DNA from: Vibrio sinaloensis
Lineage (GTDB): Bacteria > Pseudomonadota > Gammaproteobacteria > Enterobacterales > Vibrionaceae
Reading direction: 5' to 3'
DNA length: 64,000 nt
Assembly (NCBI RefSeq): GCF_023195835.1
Contig: NZ_CP096199.1
Coordinates: forward strand, 992,001 to 1,056,000
The position numbers and the translations under genes are program-made. Under the pieces are notes generated by a model. The model did not search any database, was not told the origin of the DNA, and worked only from the letters and a program-made list of their open reading frames with translations. Shown one piece after another: positions 45,717 to 54,758 of this stretch; within the stretch, counting starts at the first letter, position 1; the number at the start of each line of letters is the position of its first letter.

Positions 45717-46661
45717 ATGGGAAAGCTAGTAGACGGTGTATGGCATGATGTCTGGTACGATACCAAGTCGAGCAACGGTAAGTTCGTTCGTGAAGATGCC
45801 GGCTTTAGAGATTGGATAGAGGACGATGCAAGCGCCCAGTTCCAACCTGAATCTGGCCGTTACCATCTCTATGTCTCATTGGCCTGCCCGTGGGCGCACC
45901 GAACCTTGATATTCAGAAAACTTAAAGGACTAGAGCCTCATATCGACGTCACGGTGGTGTGCCCTGATATGCTCAGTGAAGGTTGGCAAATGGGATTGCC
46001 TGAGCCCTTATTCGGGCACACGCGTTTGCACCAGATTTACACTCAATCCAAACCCGATTACTCAGGTAGAGTGACGGTGCCAGTATTGTGGGATAAAAAA
46101 CACAACACTATCGTGAGCAATGAGTCGTCAGAAATCATCCGCATGTTTAACTCAGCATTTAACGGTTTAACTGGCAACGATCTCGATTTCTATCCTCAGC
46201 ATCTGGCTGAAACCATCGACCAGTGGAACGATTTTATTTATCCGAATGTGAACAATGGTGTATACCGCTGTGGATTTGCCACCACCCAAGAGGCTTATGA
46301 GCAGGCCTACGAACAATTGTTTGCCGCGCTCGACAAGTTGGAATCGCACCTGGCGACGCAGCGATACTTGGCAGGCAAGCAGATCACAGAAGCGGATTGG
46401 CGTTTGTTTACTACCTTAATCCGTTTTGATGCGGTTTACGTTGGCCACTTTAAGTGCAACAAAAAACGCATTGTCGATTACCCAAATCTCAATGGTTACA
46501 TGAAGGAGCTGTATCAAGTGCCCGGTGTGAAAGAAACCACGGATTTCTATCATATTAAACGCCACTACTACTTCAGCCACACTGGAATCAACCCGACACA
46601 AGTGGTACCCAAAGGGCCAGATCTCGATCTCGATTCGCCGCATGGAAGAGAGGCTCTCTAG
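45717..46661 (+). CDS. yqjG: Glutathionyl-hydroquinone reductase (YqjG/Xi-class GST)
   Basis: 314 residues. The catalytic motif is CPWAHRTLI, and the N-terminal GKFVREDAGFRDWI and C-terminal FYHIKRHYYFSHTGINPTQVVPKGP are marks of the Xi class. It reduces glutathionylated hydroquinones using glutathione. A ribosome site (GGAG) lies upstream; a single-gene unit with its own terminator. Confidence 0.94.
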   Translation: MGKLVDGVWHDVWYDTKSSNGKFVREDAGFRDWIEDDASAQFQPESGRYHLYVSLACPWAHRTLIFRKLKGLEPHIDVTVVCPDMLSEGWQMGLPEPLFGHTRLHQIYTQSKPDYSGRVTVPVLWDKKHNTIVSNESSEIIRMFNSAFNGLTGNDLDFYPQHLAETIDQWNDFIYPNVNNGVYRCGFATTQEAYEQAYEQLFAALDKLESHLATQRYLAGKQITEADWRLFTTLIRFDAVYVGHFKCNKKRIVDYPNLNGYMKELYQVPGVKETTDFYHIKRHYYFSHTGINPTQVVPKGPDLDLDSPHGREAL

Positions 46662-46676
46662 CTCCAACTATTCAAC

Positions 46677-46706
46677 CAAAAGCGCCGTGTCCATGGCGCT
46701 TTTTTG
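46677..46706 (+). terminator. Terminator after yqjG
   Basis: AAAAGCGCC / GGCGCTTTT stem (loop GTGTCCAT), ending in TTTTTT. Confidence 0.88.
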
Positions 46707-46862
46707 ATTCATCTTGTCATCCTCGACCGATGTCCTATCACGATTTCGCTAACAATATGCCCCGTCTGACTTTGTTTGCTCAAACTTGTTGAGCGGTCAC
46801 AACTTAAATTGCCTGTTCACATAAACTAATGATATCGCGAACGAATTTTTAGCGAGGGGTTA

Positions 46863-48137
46863 ATGGATATTGATCAGTTGGTCAGTGGCGAACATCTTGT
46901 CTGGAACCTGTTTATTGCGTTAATGCTTGGCGCGATTGTTGGCACTCAACGCGGTTGGGTGATGCGTAACAATCAAGAGGGCAGTCGTGTTGCGGGGATA
47001 CGGACCTTTTCATTGGTGGGACTGCTCGGCGGTTTGATTGGTGCTGCGGCAGAGATCTATTCCCCTTACCTGATTGGCTTTGGCCTCATCGCTTTAGTGA
47101 CTCTGGCCTGCATTGCGTTTGTCGTTCAACAACAAAAGAGTAAAGACATCAGTATTACTGGTGTGGTCAGCTTATTGATCACTTTTGTTAATGGCACCTT
47201 GGCGGTGTCAGGGCAAGTGGTGGTTGCGGCGGCAGCGGCGGTCATTACGGCTGTGGTGTTGGACAACAAGAGAGAGCTTCATCAAGCGTTGCAGCGTTTA
47301 CAGGAGTACGAACTCGATGCAGCGCTGCGCCTGATGCTGATCTCTGTGGTGCTATTGCCGCTACTTCCCAACCAGACGTTTGGTCCGTGGAATGCGCTTA
47401 ACCCATATGAGATCTGGTGGATGGTGGTGCTGATTGCCAGTATTTCGTTTGTCGGCTACTTCGCGATTAAGATTGGTGGTGCGAAACGCGGGATCCTTTT
47501 TACCTCGGTTTTTGCTGGCCTCAGTTCGTCTACCGCACTGACACTGCAGTTTTCTCAGCTTTCAAGAGAGCAAGAGGGGATTAGCCCACTGTTAGCGAGC
47601 GGAATTCTACTTAGCTGCGGTACCATGTTTCCCCGCCTTTTAATCGTACTATCGGTGATCAACCCGCAGCTAGTGAGCTTAATATGGCCGGTTATCGTGA
47701 CTATGATGGTGGCCATCTATGTGCCAGCTTGGTGGATTTGGCGTGCGTGCCAGATAGAAAAAGTCGAGCAGAGTAATAAACAAACCAATCCACTTGCGCT
47801 GCAATCTGCGCTGTTTTTTGGTGTGGTGCTCGCGATAATCATGCTGTTATCCCACGCCTTGTCGGATTGGCTGGGGAGTACCGGTGTGTTGATCTTGGCA
47901 GCGCTATCAGGCATCACGGATGTCGATGCTATCTCACTTGCGCTAGGCCGACAGAGCACCCAAAGCCTTGCCGTATCCACAGCGGCACTGGGCATTATTC
48001 TCGCAGCGTCAGTGAATACCTTAGTAAAGATGGCAATGGTGGTGGCGATTGGTCATCGCAAGCTATGGATAAGGGTCGCCCCAGTGATGATCGCAAGTGT
48101 TATCACTGGAGCGGTGGCACTTGCGCTCACGCATTGA
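46863..48137 (+). CDS. MgtC/SapB and DUF4010 membrane protein
   Basis: 424 residues, about 12 hydrophobic segments. The N-terminal MgtC/SapB-like part has MLGAIVGTQRGWVMRNNQEGSRVAGIRTFSLVGLLGG. The C-terminal part is DUF4010 (GGAKRGILFTSVFAGLSSSTALTLQFSQLS and ALSGITDVDAISLALGR). Function unknown; MgtC relatives affect Mg2+ stress and ATP synthase. GAGGGG lies before the ATG. Confidence 0.86.
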   Translation: MDIDQLVSGEHLVWNLFIALMLGAIVGTQRGWVMRNNQEGSRVAGIRTFSLVGLLGGLIGAAAEIYSPYLIGFGLIALVTLACIAFVVQQQKSKDISITGVVSLLITFVNGTLAVSGQVVVAAAAAVITAVVLDNKRELHQALQRLQEYELDAALRLMLISVVLLPLLPNQTFGPWNALNPYEIWWMVVLIASISFVGYFAIKIGGAKRGILFTSVFAGLSSSTALTLQFSQLSREQEGISPLLASGILLSCGTMFPRLLIVLSVINPQLVSLIWPVIVTMMVAIYVPAWWIWRACQIEKVEQSNKQTNPLALQSALFFGVVLAIIMLLSHALSDWLGSTGVLILAALSGITDVDAISLALGRQSTQSLAVSTAALGIILAASVNTLVKMAMVVAIGHRKLWIRVAPVMIASVITGAVALALTH

Positions 48138-48150
48138 GGCCATGATACAA

Positions 48151-48175
48151 AAAAGCCCTCGCGAGGAGGGCTTTT
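48151..48175. terminator. Bidirectional terminator between DUF4010 gene and pta
   Basis: AAAAGCCCTC / GAGGGCTTTT stem, loop GCGAG. A-rich and T-rich flanks serve both convergent transcripts. Confidence 0.88.
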
Positions 48176-48202
48176 GAAGTTATATATCGCGTTGAAAGGC
48201 GA

Positions 48203-50347
48203 TTACTTTTGCTCTTGGTCAGCTTGGATTGCTGTTAGAGCAATGGTGTAGACGATATCGTCAACCAAGGCGCCACGAGACAAGTCGTTCACTGGCTTGC
48301 GCATACCTTGTAGCATTGGACCAATCGACACTAGGTCGGCACTACGCTGTACCGCTTTGTATGTCGTGTTACCAGTGTTTAGGTCTGGGAATACGAATAC
48401 TGTCGCTTTACCCGCTACAGGAGAGTTTGGCGCTTTAGAAGCCGCTACGTTTTCCATGATGGCTGCGTCGTATTGCAGAGGACCATCGATGACTAGGTCT
48501 GGACGTTTCGCTTGAGCAAGCTTAGTCGCTTCACGTACTTTATCAACGTCTGCACCCTTACCTGATTCACCAGTCGAGTAAGAGATCATCGCTACGCGTG
48601 GTTCAATGCCAAAGGCTGCGGCAGAGTCTGCCGATTGAATCGCGATTTCTGCAAGCTGCTCAGCGGTTGGATCTGGGTTGATCGCACAGTCACCGTAGAC
48701 CAGCACTTGATCAGGCAATAGCATGAAGAAGACTGACGAAACGATAGATGCATTTGGTGCGGTCTTGATGATTTGGAATGGCGGTACGATAGTGTTCGCC
48801 GTGGTATGAACCGCGCCTGAAACTAGGCCATCAACTTCATCATTCTCAAGCATCATAGTGCCAAGGAAAACAGAATCTTGCAGTTTCTCGCGAGCCACCA
48901 CTTCCGTCATGCCCTTCGCACCGCGAAGCTCAACCAAACGAGCAACGTAGTTGTTGCGTACTGCATCAGCGTCGATGATTTGCACGCCAGCACCCAGTTC
49001 AACACCTTGCTGCGCTGCAACACGGCGAATTTCATCAGGATTACCTAAAAGCACACACTCAGCGATACCGCGCTCGGCACAGATAGCCGCGGCTTTAACC
49101 GTGCGAGGTTCATCACCTTCCGGTAGAACGATACGCTTACCGGCTTTACGTGCTAGCTCAGTTAACTGGTAACGGAATGCAGGTGGACTTAGGCGACGAG
49201 ACTTCTGTGTGCCTTCAGTCATTGACTCAATCCAGTTGCCATCAATGTGGCCAGCGACGTGCTCATTGATAAACTCGATACGCTCTTTGTCATCGGCAGG
49301 CACTTCAATTGAGAAGCTTTGTAGATTCAAAGAGGTTTGCCAAGTGTTACCTTGAGCCTTAAAGATAGGCAGGCCGGTATCAAAGGCTGGTTTACATAGG
49401 CCGACAATCTCTTGTGGGATGTCGTATCCACCTGTAAGTAGCACAGCACCAATATCAACACCATTCATAGCAGCCAAAGCCGCAGCAACGATAACGTCTG
49501 GGCGGTCAGCCGAGGTGACCAATAGTGAGCCCGGTTTAAAGTGCTCGATCATGTTTGGTAGTGAGCGCGCACAGAAAGTAATGCTCTTAATACGACGCGT
49601 GTTGATGTCACCAGGGTTGATGATGTCTGCGTTAAGATGTTTCGCCATATCGATAGCACGAGTGGCGATAAGGTCGATGCTCCAAGGCACACAGCCCAAA
49701 ACGCGAATAGGAGAAGTGTTGAAGATCTCCATCACTTTCATTTCGTTTTGCTTAGCGCTGTCTGCATCATCAAAGATTTCAGATAGGTCAGGGCGAGTAC
49801 GACCTGCTTCATCAACCGGCGCGTTCAACTTGTTGATGATAACGCCAGAGATGTTTTTGTTCTTAGTGCCGCCGAAATTAGAGCAGGCGACTTCGATACG
49901 CTCTTTCAGCTGCGCTGGGTTATCTGTGCCTGGCGTGGCAACCAATACGATCTCTGCACCTAACGTCGCCGCGATCTCTGCATTCACTTGGTTTGCGAAT
50001 GGATGCTTGCGAGTTGGAACCAAACCTTCGATAAGCGTAACGTCTGCATCTTTATTGATCTGGTTGTAACGTTCAACCACGGTTTCGAGCAGCTCATCCA
50101 TGTTGTCGTTACCGATCAAGCTTTCAGCAACAGACATCGCCATAGGTTGACCGATTTTCATATCGCTGTTGTGACCAACGATGGTTGAGGTTAGGTCTGG
50201 TTGATCGCCGCCACTACGAGGTTGGCAGATAGGCTTGTAGAAAGAAACTTTAACGCCTTTGCGCTCCATAGCGCGAAGAACACCCATGCTAACACTAGTA
50301 AGACCAACACCAGCACTGGCAGGGATAAGCATAATAGTACGAGACAT
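48203..50347 (-). CDS. pta: Phosphate acetyltransferase Pta
   Basis: 714 residues, the long form. N-terminal P-loop-like domain ([22 protein letters not shown]), central DRTGG domain, and C-terminal PTA_PTB catalytic domain with [20 protein letters not shown] and [19 protein letters not shown]. Interconverts acetyl-CoA and acetyl phosphate, acting with AckA. Codon bias points to high expression. Confidence 0.97.
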   Translation of the reverse strand: MSRTIMLIPASAGVGLTSVSMGVLRAMERKGVKVSFYKPICQPRSGGDQPDLTSTIVGHNSDMKIGQPMAMSVAESLIGNDNMDELLETVVERYNQINKDADVTLIEGLVPTRKHPFANQVNAEIAATLGAEIVLVATPGTDNPAQLKERIEVACSNFGGTKNKNISGVIINKLNAPVDEAGRTRPDLSEIFDDADSAKQNEMKVMEIFNTSPIRVLGCVPWSIDLIATRAIDMAKHLNADIINPGDINTRRIKSITFCARSLPNMIEHFKPGSLLVTSADRPDVIVAAALAAMNGVDIGAVLLTGGYDIPQEIVGLCKPAFDTGLPIFKAQGNTWQTSLNLQSFSIEVPADDKERIEFINEHVAGHIDGNWIESMTEGTQKSRRLSPPAFRYQLTELARKAGKRIVLPEGDEPRTVKAAAICAERGIAECVLLGNPDEIRRVAAQQGVELGAGVQIIDADAVRNNYVARLVELRGAKGMTEVVAREKLQDSVFLGTMMLENDEVDGLVSGAVHTTANTIVPPFQIIKTAPNASIVSSVFFMLLPDQVLVYGDCAINPDPTAEQLAEIAIQSADSAAAFGIEPRVAMISYSTGESGKGADVDKVREATKLAQAKRPDLVIDGPLQYDAAIMENVAASKAPNSPVAGKATVFVFPDLNTGNTTYKAVQRSADLVSIGPMLQGMRKPVNDLSRGALVDDIVYTIALTAIQADQEQK

Positions 50348-50430
50348 TCGTAGAGTACCTTTAGCTATTGGGATAAAAGCTTAGTTGAGCATCTTGGGGA
50401 CGATATCTCAATTAAGCCCCTTGGTAAGAA

Positions 50431-50457
50431 AACCGGCTGACGTTGTGTCAGCCGGTT
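50431..50457 (-). terminator. Hairpin between ackA and pta
   Basis: AACCGGCTGAC / GTCAGCCGGTT, 11-bp stem, loop GTTGT. On the minus strand TTTTCTT follows, so it can reduce pta transcription relative to ackA. Confidence 0.8.
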
Positions 50458-50464
50458 AAGTCAA

Positions 50465-51661
50465 TTAAAGACCTGCTAGACGAGCAGTGTCTTCAGCGAT
50501 AACTAGCTCTTCGTTAGTCGAGATAACCATAGCTGGAATGCGGCTGTTTGCTGTTGTGATAGTGCCTTCGCCGCCGAAACGTGCTTTTAGGTTCGCTTCG
50601 TTGTCGAGTTCGATACCGAAGATAGCAAGACGGTTAAGAACCATTTCACGGATAGGGCCAGAGTTCTCGCCGATACCGCCAGTGAAAGTGATTGCGTCTA
50701 GACGACCTTCCATAGAAGCTGTGTAACCTGCTACGTACTTAGCTAGACGGTGACAGAACACGTCCATTGCACGTGTAGCTTCTTCTTTCTCACCGTAGTT
50801 GTCTTCAACGAAACGGCAGTCAGACGTCACTTCTGTTAGACCCGCAAGACCAGACTCTTTCGTTAGCATGTTGTTGATTTGCTCAACTGAGTAACCTAGC
50901 GCGTCATGTAGGTGGAAGATGATTGCAGGGTCGATGTCGCCACAACGCGTACCCATCACTAGACCTTCAAGAGGAGTGAGACCCATAGAAGTATCAACAG
51001 ACTTACCGTTCTTGATTGCACAAACTGAAGCGCCGTTACCTAGGTGACAGTTGATGATGTTGACTTCTTCAACTGGCTTGTTAAGTAGGCCTGCTACTTC
51101 ACGAGTGATGAATAGGTGTGAAGTACCGTGCATGCCGTAGCGACGGATGCCATGCTCTTTATATAGCTTGTATGGCAACGCGTATAGGAACGACTCTTCA
51201 GGCATAGTTTGGTGGAACGCAGTGTCGAATACGGCAACGTTCTGCAGCTCAGGGAAGTTTTTCTTCGCTGCTTCGATACCGATGATGTGTGCTGGGTTGT
51301 GCAAAGGTGCGAATGTTGCAGCGTCTTGAATACCTTTTAGTACTTCGTCAGTAATAAGTGCTGACTGAGTAAACTGCTCGCCGCCGTGAACAATACGGTG
51401 GCCGATAGCGCCAAGGTTTGCTTTAAGCTCTGGCTTAGAAGCAAGGATAGTCTCAACCATAAACGCTAGGGCTTCTTCGTGCGCAGCACCTTCGCCTAGT
51501 TGAGCTTCGTGTTTACCATCAAGCTTCCATTTGATACGCGCTTCAGGAAGATGAAGACATTCAGCGAGACCCGATAAGTGCTCTGCACCTGTTTCTGCAT
51601 CAACAACAGCAAATTTAAGAGAAGAACTACCGCAGTTTAAAACTAAAACTAGCTTAGACAT
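50465..51661 (-). CDS. ackA: Acetate kinase AckA
   Basis: 398 residues. N-terminal [51 protein letters not shown] and [10 protein letters not shown] are all conserved ASKHA/acetate kinase motifs. Makes ATP and acetate from acetyl phosphate. First gene of ackA-pta; divergent from yfbV. Confidence 0.97.
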   Translation of the reverse strand: MSKLVLVLNCGSSSLKFAVVDAETGAEHLSGLAECLHLPEARIKWKLDGKHEAQLGEGAAHEEALAFMVETILASKPELKANLGAIGHRIVHGGEQFTQSALITDEVLKGIQDAATFAPLHNPAHIIGIEAAKKNFPELQNVAVFDTAFHQTMPEESFLYALPYKLYKEHGIRRYGMHGTSHLFITREVAGLLNKPVEEVNIINCHLGNGASVCAIKNGKSVDTSMGLTPLEGLVMGTRCGDIDPAIIFHLHDALGYSVEQINNMLTKESGLAGLTEVTSDCRFVEDNYGEKEEATRAMDVFCHRLAKYVAGYTASMEGRLDAITFTGGIGENSGPIREMVLNRLAIFGIELDNEANLKARFGGEGTITTANSRIPAMVISTNEELVIAEDTARLAGL

Positions 51662-52010
51662 GTGTGACTACCTGTAACAATCAGTTAGGATGAAAATTAA
51701 CCACAAGAATAGACGATGCAGAAAAAGCTGCGCACTAATCTTGGTCAAAAAAACTTCGAATTCCGTATATAAAGACAGTGGTGATCCTGACCACCACCCA
51801 TGCATCCGCTGCAGAAAGGTCTCTAGAGTTGCTTAAATTGTAAATAACGGCAACAATGAGATTGTGGGTCCGCAAAGGATAACGATAATAGGCGATAATA
51901 ACAAAAAAATTTGAAAGAATATTAACTTTCATCAATTTTTTGTGCCAATAGTTGAAACTTTCAACTTATTTTTAATTCGGACCTATTGCTAAGTGAAGTG
52001 AGAGAGCCCT
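51662..52010. promoter_or_regulatory. ackA-yfbV divergent control region with two inverted repeats
   Basis: 349 bp, AT-rich near yfbV. It contains a perfect repeat AGTTGAAA-C-TTTCAACT (51950-51966) and a looser one TGAAAG-N8-CTTTCA (51912-51931). They share the GAAA/TTTC half and are about 37 bp apart, so they may bind the same regulator. I cannot assign one. Confidence 0.5.
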
Positions 52011-52463
52011 ATGAGTAATAAAGTCGGTATCGTTCATAGTCTACGCGACGGACAAAAGTACATGGATACTTGGCCAATGCGCAAAGAGCTGAACATGTTG
52101 TTTCCCGAACAACGCATTATCAAAGCGACCCGCTTCGGCGTTAAGGTCATGCCTGCGATAGCTGCTATCAGCGTTCTTACTCAAATGGCGTTCAATAACT
52201 ATCAGTCTATGCCTCAAGCGGTGATCATCGCTCTGTTCGCAATCAGTATGCCTATTCAAGGGATGTGGTGGCTCGGCAACCGTGCTAATACGCAACTGCC
52301 TCCTTCACTAGCAGGCTGGTATCGAGAAATTCACCAAAAAATAGTAGAAAGCGGTTTTGCACTCGAGCCAATGAAATCTCGACCACGTTATAAAGAGTTG
52401 GCTCAAATCCTCAATCGAGCGTTTCGCCAACTGGATAAAAGCGCTTTGGAGCGTTGGTTCTAA
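52011..52463 (+). CDS. yfbV: UPF0208 membrane protein YfbV
   Basis: 150 residues, the E. coli YfbV length. [21 protein letters not shown] precedes two membrane segments ([16 protein letters not shown] and [20 protein letters not shown]), then a cytoplasmic C-terminus ending in ALERWF. In E. coli it is also divergent from ackA and influences Ter macrodomain behaviour; here function is by homology. Confidence 0.92.
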   Translation: MSNKVGIVHSLRDGQKYMDTWPMRKELNMLFPEQRIIKATRFGVKVMPAIAAISVLTQMAFNNYQSMPQAVIIALFAISMPIQGMWWLGNRANTQLPPSLAGWYREIHQKIVESGFALEPMKSRPRYKELAQILNRAFRQLDKSALERWF

Positions 52464-52492
52464 AAGCACAGTTTCGAGAACCTAGAGAATCG

Positions 52493-52704
52493 AGACTGGA
52501 CTTCGTCCTGTGAGAATTAAGAACGGGCTGCGCCCTCCGAGAGGTGCACACGTTATAGCTGCTGAGTAGGTATCTGATACCGAGCTCTTTGTTAGGGACT
52601 TACGTCTGAAATACAGAAAAAGGTTGACGCTGTAATGTCAATTTTCCAAGGTTTTCTCGCAACTCGCAACTCGCAACTCGCAACTCGCAACTCGCAACTC
52701 GCAT
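52493..52704 (+). repeat. Dispersed intergenic element, copy A, with 7-unit CTCGCAA array
   Basis: Copy A lies between convergent yfbV and ald. It has two mini-hairpins (GGACTTCGTCC near 52498-52508; GGGCTGCGCCC near 52525-52535). A conserved body follows from CGTTATAGCT (52551) through TTTGTTAGGGA and ACAGAAAAAGGTTGACGC to TTTTCTCGC. It ends in a tandem heptamer, six CTCGCAA plus one CTCGCAT (52656-52704). The body matches copy B at 57.6 kb closely. Not a known IS; no ORF. Confidence 0.85.
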
Positions 52705-52713
52705 CTCATACAC

Positions 52714-52738
52714 AAAACGCCCACCGAAGTGAGCGTTT
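52714..52738. terminator. Bidirectional terminator at the ald 3' end
   Basis: AAAACGCCCAC / GTGAGCGTTTT with one mismatch, loop CGAA. Serves ald on the minus strand and may stop yfbV read-through. Confidence 0.8.
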
Positions 52739-52766
52739 TCTCATGATTATTTATTAAGACTCAATC

Positions 52767-53891
52767 TTAGTTGAACATCGCAATTGCTTCAGCAGGGTCG
52801 ACGTACTCAATATCGAAGCTCTCTGCCACTTCTTGGCAGGTCACTTTACCGTGGATCACGTTCAGACCTTCTAGGAAGCCTTTGTCTTCAAGTAGCGCTT
52901 CACGGTAGCCTTTGTTCGCCAGTTTTACGATGTAAGGCAAGGTCGCGTTGTTCAGTGCGAAGGTAGAGGTACGTGCTACCGCACCTGGCATGTTCGCCAC
53001 ACAGTAGTGAACCACGTCATCAACGATGTAAGTTGGGTCCGCATGCGTTGTCGCGTGTGAAGTTTGGAAACAACCGCCTTGGTCAATAGCAACGTCGACC
53101 ACGGCTGCACCAGGTTTCATCTTAGCGATGTGTTCTTTGGTCACCAGTTTAGGCGCAGCGGCACCTGGGATTAGCACAGCACCGATCACTAGGTCAGCTT
53201 CTAGAACATGCTTCTCAATCGCGTCTTCTGTAGAGTAAACCACTTTTGCACGACCTTGGAATTCTTCGTCTAGACGACGTAGGGTATCAACGTTGCGATC
53301 CAAGATAGTCACGTCTGCACGTAGGCCGACTGCCATGCGAGCTGCGTTGGCGCCGACAACACCACCGCCGATCACAACGACTTTCGCTGGTTCAACACCT
53401 GGTACACCACCAAGTAGAAGACCACGACCGCCGTGAGATTTCTCCAAAGTTTGTGCACCCGCTTGAATAGACATGCGACCTGCGACCTCAGACATTGGCG
53501 CAAGTAGTGGCAAGCGACCCATATTATCTGTTACAGTCTCATATGCTATACAGACAGCTTTGCTCTTGATTAGCTCTTCAGTTTGTGGAAAATCTGGTGC
53601 TAGGTGCAAATAAGTAAATAAAATTTGCCCTTCTCGAAGCATAGCGCGCTCGACAGCTTGAGGTTCTTTAACCTTTACAATCATTTCTGCTTTCGCGAAA
53701 ACGTCAGCAGCAGTAGGAAGAATGGATGCGCCTACAGCGATGTAATCATCGTCTGAAAAACCGATGCCGGAACCGGCATTAGTTTCAACAAAAACTTGGT
53801 GACCTTGAGACACTAGCTCGCGAACGCTAGCTGGGATCATGCCGACACGGTATTCGTGGTTTTTGATTTCCTTAGGTACGCCAATAATCAT
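52767..53891 (-). CDS. ald: Alanine dehydrogenase Ald
   Basis: 374 residues. [32 protein letters not shown] with the active-site Lys, NAD-binding [19 protein letters not shown] and [15 protein letters not shown] are diagnostic. Reversible NAD-dependent alanine to pyruvate plus ammonia. Divergent from lrp (174 bp), suggesting Lrp control, which fits use of alanine as an Lrp effector. Confidence 0.97.
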   Translation of the reverse strand: MIIGVPKEIKNHEYRVGMIPASVRELVSQGHQVFVETNAGSGIGFSDDDYIAVGASILPTAADVFAKAEMIVKVKEPQAVERAMLREGQILFTYLHLAPDFPQTEELIKSKAVCIAYETVTDNMGRLPLLAPMSEVAGRMSIQAGAQTLEKSHGGRGLLLGGVPGVEPAKVVVIGGGVVGANAARMAVGLRADVTILDRNVDTLRRLDEEFQGRAKVVYSTEDAIEKHVLEADLVIGAVLIPGAAAPKLVTKEHIAKMKPGAAVVDVAIDQGGCFQTSHATTHADPTYIVDDVVHYCVANMPGAVARTSTFALNNATLPYIVKLANKGYREALLEDKGFLEGLNVIHGKVTCQEVAESFDIEYVDPAEAIAMFN

Positions 53892-54065
53892 CCTGAATCC
53901 TCATTTTATATTGGTTGTATAAACTATGTTAGTTGCATTAACTGTGTGTAGGGTAATTCTGTCGAATTAATATCTAGTATAGATAGGTTTAAATAAAATT
54001 TGATACTGAATATTAAAAAGTTGTAGTATATTTTTTTGCAAGGAAGTAATAAGGTGGAATAAAAA

Positions 54066-54560
54066 ATGGCAGACAACAATAAAAAGCCGTCCAAGGATCT
54101 AGACCGTATCGACCGCAACATTCTTAATGAGTTGCAAAAAGATGGTCGTATTTCGAATGTAGAGTTATCGAAGCGCGTCGGGCTTTCTCCCACGCCGTGT
54201 TTGGAACGTGTCCGTCGATTAGAACGTCAGGGATATATCACGGGCTATACTGCGTTGCTAAACCCTCAATACCTAGACGCATCGCTGCTGGTATTTGTTG
54301 AAATTACGTTAAATCGTGGTGCGCCAGATGTATTTGAGCAGTTCAATACTGCGGTACAGAAACTGGATGACATCCAAGAATGTCATCTTGTTTCCGGTGA
54401 CTTCGACTACTTATTGAAAACTCGTGTATCTGACATGAGCGCTTACCGCAAATTGCTAGGTGATACCCTGCTACGTCTTCCGGGCGTAAACGACACTCGC
54501 ACCTACGTGGTAATGGAAGAAGTGAAGCAAACGAATCAGTTGGTGATCAAAACCCGTTAA
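54066..54560 (+). CDS. lrp: Leucine-responsive regulatory protein Lrp
   Basis: 164 residues, same length as E. coli Lrp and nearly identical from DLDRIDRNILNELQKDGRIS through the HTH (VELSKRVGLSPTPCLERVRRLERQG) to the end VKQTNQLVIKTR. Global regulator of amino acid and peptide genes. The AT-rich spacer upstream is shared with ald and may hold Lrp sites. Confidence 0.97.
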   Translation: MADNNKKPSKDLDRIDRNILNELQKDGRISNVELSKRVGLSPTPCLERVRRLERQGYITGYTALLNPQYLDASLLVFVEITLNRGAPDVFEQFNTAVQKLDDIQECHLVSGDFDYLLKTRVSDMSAYRKLLGDTLLRLPGVNDTRTYVVMEEVKQTNQLVIKTR

Positions 54561-54649
54561 CGATGCAGCAGCATTGGCGATAAGTCTGAATAGCTTTCCA
54601 TATTCTGACGTTAAGCAATTGGGTTTTTGCCCTTGATATGGTTAAATCG

Positions 54650-54687
54650 ATAGTCCGAGCAGCATGGCTGCTCGGACTATTTTTTTC
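54650..54687 (+). terminator. Terminator between lrp and ftsK
   Basis: 14-bp perfect stem ATAGTCCGAGCAGC / GCTGCTCGGACTAT, loop ATG, then TTTTTTT. Confidence 0.95.
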
Positions 54688-54758
54688 TTGTTTTTTATGC
54701 TGTTTGGTATTAATTCCAAACTCGGACAGTTTGGCGTCATTTAAAGATACAGTTGGTT

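Noticed and set aside
52551..52596. CGTTATAGC and TTTGTTAGGG in the repeat body as integron attC ends
   Set aside because: The GTTA cores are in the same orientation and do not pair as R'/R''; no cassette structure or integrase is present. The same holds for copy B.
53892..54065. Specific Lrp-binding site between ald and lrp
   Set aside because: The AT-rich spacer has only partial matches to the Lrp consensus by eye; regulation is plausible but a site cannot be placed.
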